Below are positions 4,292 to 5,882 of a DNA stretch of 5,882 nt, in pieces. The notes under the pieces are model-generated. The model saw only the letters and a list, made by a program, of their open reading frames with translations, was not told where the DNA came from and made no database searches. Every line of letters starts with the position of its first letter. Within the stretch, counting starts at the first letter, position 1. The stretch comes from an uncultured Eubacteriales bacterium (GTDB taxonomy: Bacteria > Bacillota > Clostridia > Oscillospirales > CAG-272), in assembly GCA_902491535.1 (NCBI GenBank), contig CABUHS010000064.1:1-5882 (forward strand), read 5' to 3'. The position numbers and the translations under genes were made by a program.

Positions 4292-5882
4292 ATGAAAACA
4301 GCTTATGAAATTATCAAAGATGCGGGACAGATGAACCGCGCGGTTATCGCAGCTAAAGTCGGCGGCGAGACGATGGATCTTTCGCGTGAGGTTCCCGACG
4401 GTGCGTCGGTGGAAGCTCTGACATTCGAACAAACTGAAGGAAAAAAAGTATTCTGGCATACAGCTTCGCATGTTCTTGCTGCAGCCGTAAAGCGTCTTTA
4501 TCCCGACGCAAAGCTGACTATCGGTCCGTCAATAGATAACGGCTTTTATTATGATATCGACTCGGAGGTATCGTTTACTCCCGATATTATGGAAAAGATC
4601 GAAAAAGAGATGCAGAAAATCGTTAAAGAGGACGCAAAAATGGAGCGTTTTGTTCTTCCGCGTGACGAAGCGATAAAGCTGATGGAGGAGAAGAACGAGC
4701 CTTATAAGGTAATGCTTATTGGACGCGTTCCTGAGGGAGAAGATATCTCTTTCTACAAAATGGGAGAGTTTGTCGATCTGTGTGCAGGGCCGCACCTTTT
4801 CTCAACAGGTGCTGTTAAAGCGCTTAAGCTTCTCCAGTGTACCGGAGCTTACTGGGAAGGTGACAGCAAGAATAAGATGCTTCAGCGCGTTTACGGTATA
4901 GCTTTTCCGAAAAAGGATGAGCTTGCCGCATATCTTGAGAGGATTGAAGAGGCTAAAAAGCGTGACCACCGTAAGCTCGGCCGCGAACTTGATTTGTTTG
5001 ATATATATGATGAAGGACCGGGATTCCCGTTTTTCCTGCCGAAAGGAATGGTGCTTCGCAATCTGCTAGAGGACTTCTGGAGAGAGGAACACCGCAAAAA
5101 CGGTTATCAGGAAATAAGAACTCCTATCATGCTCAATAAGGACCTCTGGCTCCGCTCGGGACATTGGGATCATTATAAGAATAATATGTATACGACGGTC
5201 ATAGATGATCAGGATTTTGCGATAAAACCGATGAACTGTCCCGGGGGAATGCTCGCATACAAGCGCCGCATTCATTCCTATCGCGATCTGCCTCAGCGTA
5301 TGGCGGAGCTTGGACTTGTTCACCGCCATGAGCTTTCAGGAGCGCTTCACGGTCTTATGCGTGTGCGCTGCTTTACTCAGGACGACGCGCATATATTCAT
5401 GACTCCGGATCAGATCGAGAGTGAAATTCTCGGCGTAATGCGTATGATAGATAGCTTCTACAGCGTGTTCGGATTCAAATATTCTCTTGAACTGTCTACG
5501 CGTCCGGAAGATTCTATGGGTAGTGACGAGCAGTGGAATATGGCTACAAATGCACTTCGCAGGGCGCTTGAAGATAACGGTAAGCCGTATACTGTAAATG
5601 AGGGTGACGGCGCGTTCTACGGTCCGAAGATCGACTTTCATCTTGAAGATTCTCTCGGAAGAACATGGCAGTGCGGAACGATACAGCTTGATTTCCAGAT
5701 GCCCGAGCGATTTGATCTTACATACGTCGGACAGGATAATGAGCGCCACCGTCCTGTTATGATACACCGTGTTATCTTCGGAAGTATTGAACGCTTTATC
5801 GGTATTCTTACCGAACATTATGCAGGCGCATTCCCGCTCTGGCTCAATCCTGTTCAGGTCAAGATACTTTCGATAAACGAGC
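4292..5882 (+). CDS. thrS: Threonyl-tRNA synthetase, 3' end missing
   Basis: Class II synthetase that joins threonine to tRNA-Thr in the cytoplasm. 530 codons are present and the frame runs off the right edge; the usual length is about 640, so most of the C-terminal anticodon-binding domain is lost (it begins near LNPVQVKIL). Domains in order: a shortened N-terminal TGS region (1 to about 45), the editing domain with HTASH (His56, His60) and LCAGPH (Cys164, His168), then the catalytic core. Likely zinc ligands are Cys316 (MNCPGG), His367 (TQDDAH) and His492 (MIHR), matching E. coli Cys334, His385 and His511 in spacing. Motif 2 Arg is Arg345 and motif 3 Arg is Arg501 (GSIER). Numbering runs 17-18 behind E. 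coli, showing that the first TGS strands are missing with this start. An in-frame ATG at 4241 would add 17 residues, but they do not look like a TGS hairpin. Regulated by the T-box upstream. Function is secure. Confidence 0.97.
   Translation, partial: MKTAYEIIKDAGQMNRAVIAAKVGGETMDLSREVPDGASVEALTFEQTEGKKVFWHTASHVLAAAVKRLYPDAKLTIGPSIDNGFYYDIDSEVSFTPDIMEKIEKEMQKIVKEDAKMERFVLPRDEAIKLMEEKNEPYKVMLIGRVPEGEDISFYKMGEFVDLCAGPHLFSTGAVKALKLLQCTGAYWEGDSKNKMLQRVYGIAFPKKDELAAYLERIEEAKKRDHRKLGRELDLFDIYDEGPGFPFFLPKGMVLRNLLEDFWREEHRKNGYQEIRTPIMLNKDLWLRSGHWDHYKNNMYTTVIDDQDFAIKPMNCPGGMLAYKRRIHSYRDLPQRMAELGLVHRHELSGALHGLMRVRCFTQDDAHIFMTPDQIESEILGVMRMIDSFYSVFGFKYSLELSTRPEDSMGSDEQWNMATNALRRALEDNGKPYTVNEGDGAFYGPKIDFHLEDSLGRTWQCGTIQLDFQMPERFDLTYVGQDNERHRPVMIHRVIFGSIERFIGILTEHYAGAFPLWLNPVQVKILSINE

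Noticed and set aside
4013..4471. Minus-strand open frame of 152 codons over the T-box and thrS start
   Set aside because: It is antisense to a clear riboswitch and the thrS coding sequence; composition is that of a shadow frame.
5336..5818. Minus-strand open frame of 160 codons inside thrS
   Set aside because: It lies entirely antisense to the conserved catalytic core of thrS, which fully explains the sequence.

Overview
The window looks like chromosomal DNA from a low-to-moderate GC Gram-positive of the class Clostridia, perhaps a gut Oscillospirales/Ruminococcaceae-type organism. This rests on the PP2C phosphatase / PASTA-kinase pair, a T-box in front of thrS, a gene that looks like the Clostridia-associated DUF6179 family, and near-consensus sigma-A promoters. 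The genus is a guess. I see no transposase, integrase, CRISPR array, rRNA or tRNA gene.

Layout. Positions 1-620 (+) hold the 3' two-thirds or more of a PP2C-type Ser/Thr phosphatase (PrpC/Stp), cut by the left edge. After 56 bp, 677-2407 (+) encodes its partner, a membrane Ser/Thr kinase with a cytoplasmic kinase domain, one transmembrane helix and three extracellular PASTA repeats (PrkC/PknB type). A strong 18-bp hairpin at 2437-2475 ends this unit. It can also serve the convergent gene at 2543-3562 (-), a soluble, mostly helical protein of unknown function resembling DUF6179. A 729-bp gene-free region follows (3563-4291). The last gene, from 4292 (+), is thrS (threonyl-tRNA synthetase), with 530 codons present and its C-terminal anticodon-binding domain cut by the right edge.

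The gene-free region is the most interesting part. It holds two near-perfect, extended -10 sigma-A promoters that point at each other: TTGACA-17-TATACT on + (3817-3845) and TTGACA-17-TATAAT on - (3909-3937). Predicted transcripts overlap by about 50 nt, and each crosses the opposing promoter. The + transcript leads into a threonine T-box riboswitch (about 3970-4215) with ACC specifier, a TGGAACC bulge, and antiterminator and terminator helices that share bases 4178-4182. The - transcript would give the DUF6179-like gene a leader of about 340 nt containing several inverted repeats.

How the parts work together. The phosphatase and kinase should form a reversible phosphorylation pair responding to peptidoglycan fragments. 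thrS should be induced when uncharged tRNA-Thr accumulates. The unknown gene and thrS appear linked through the facing promoters. Whether that is functional coupling or incidental cannot be told from sequence alone. I found no clearly new multi-gene system; the best candidates are the facing-promoter module and the unknown gene with its long leader.
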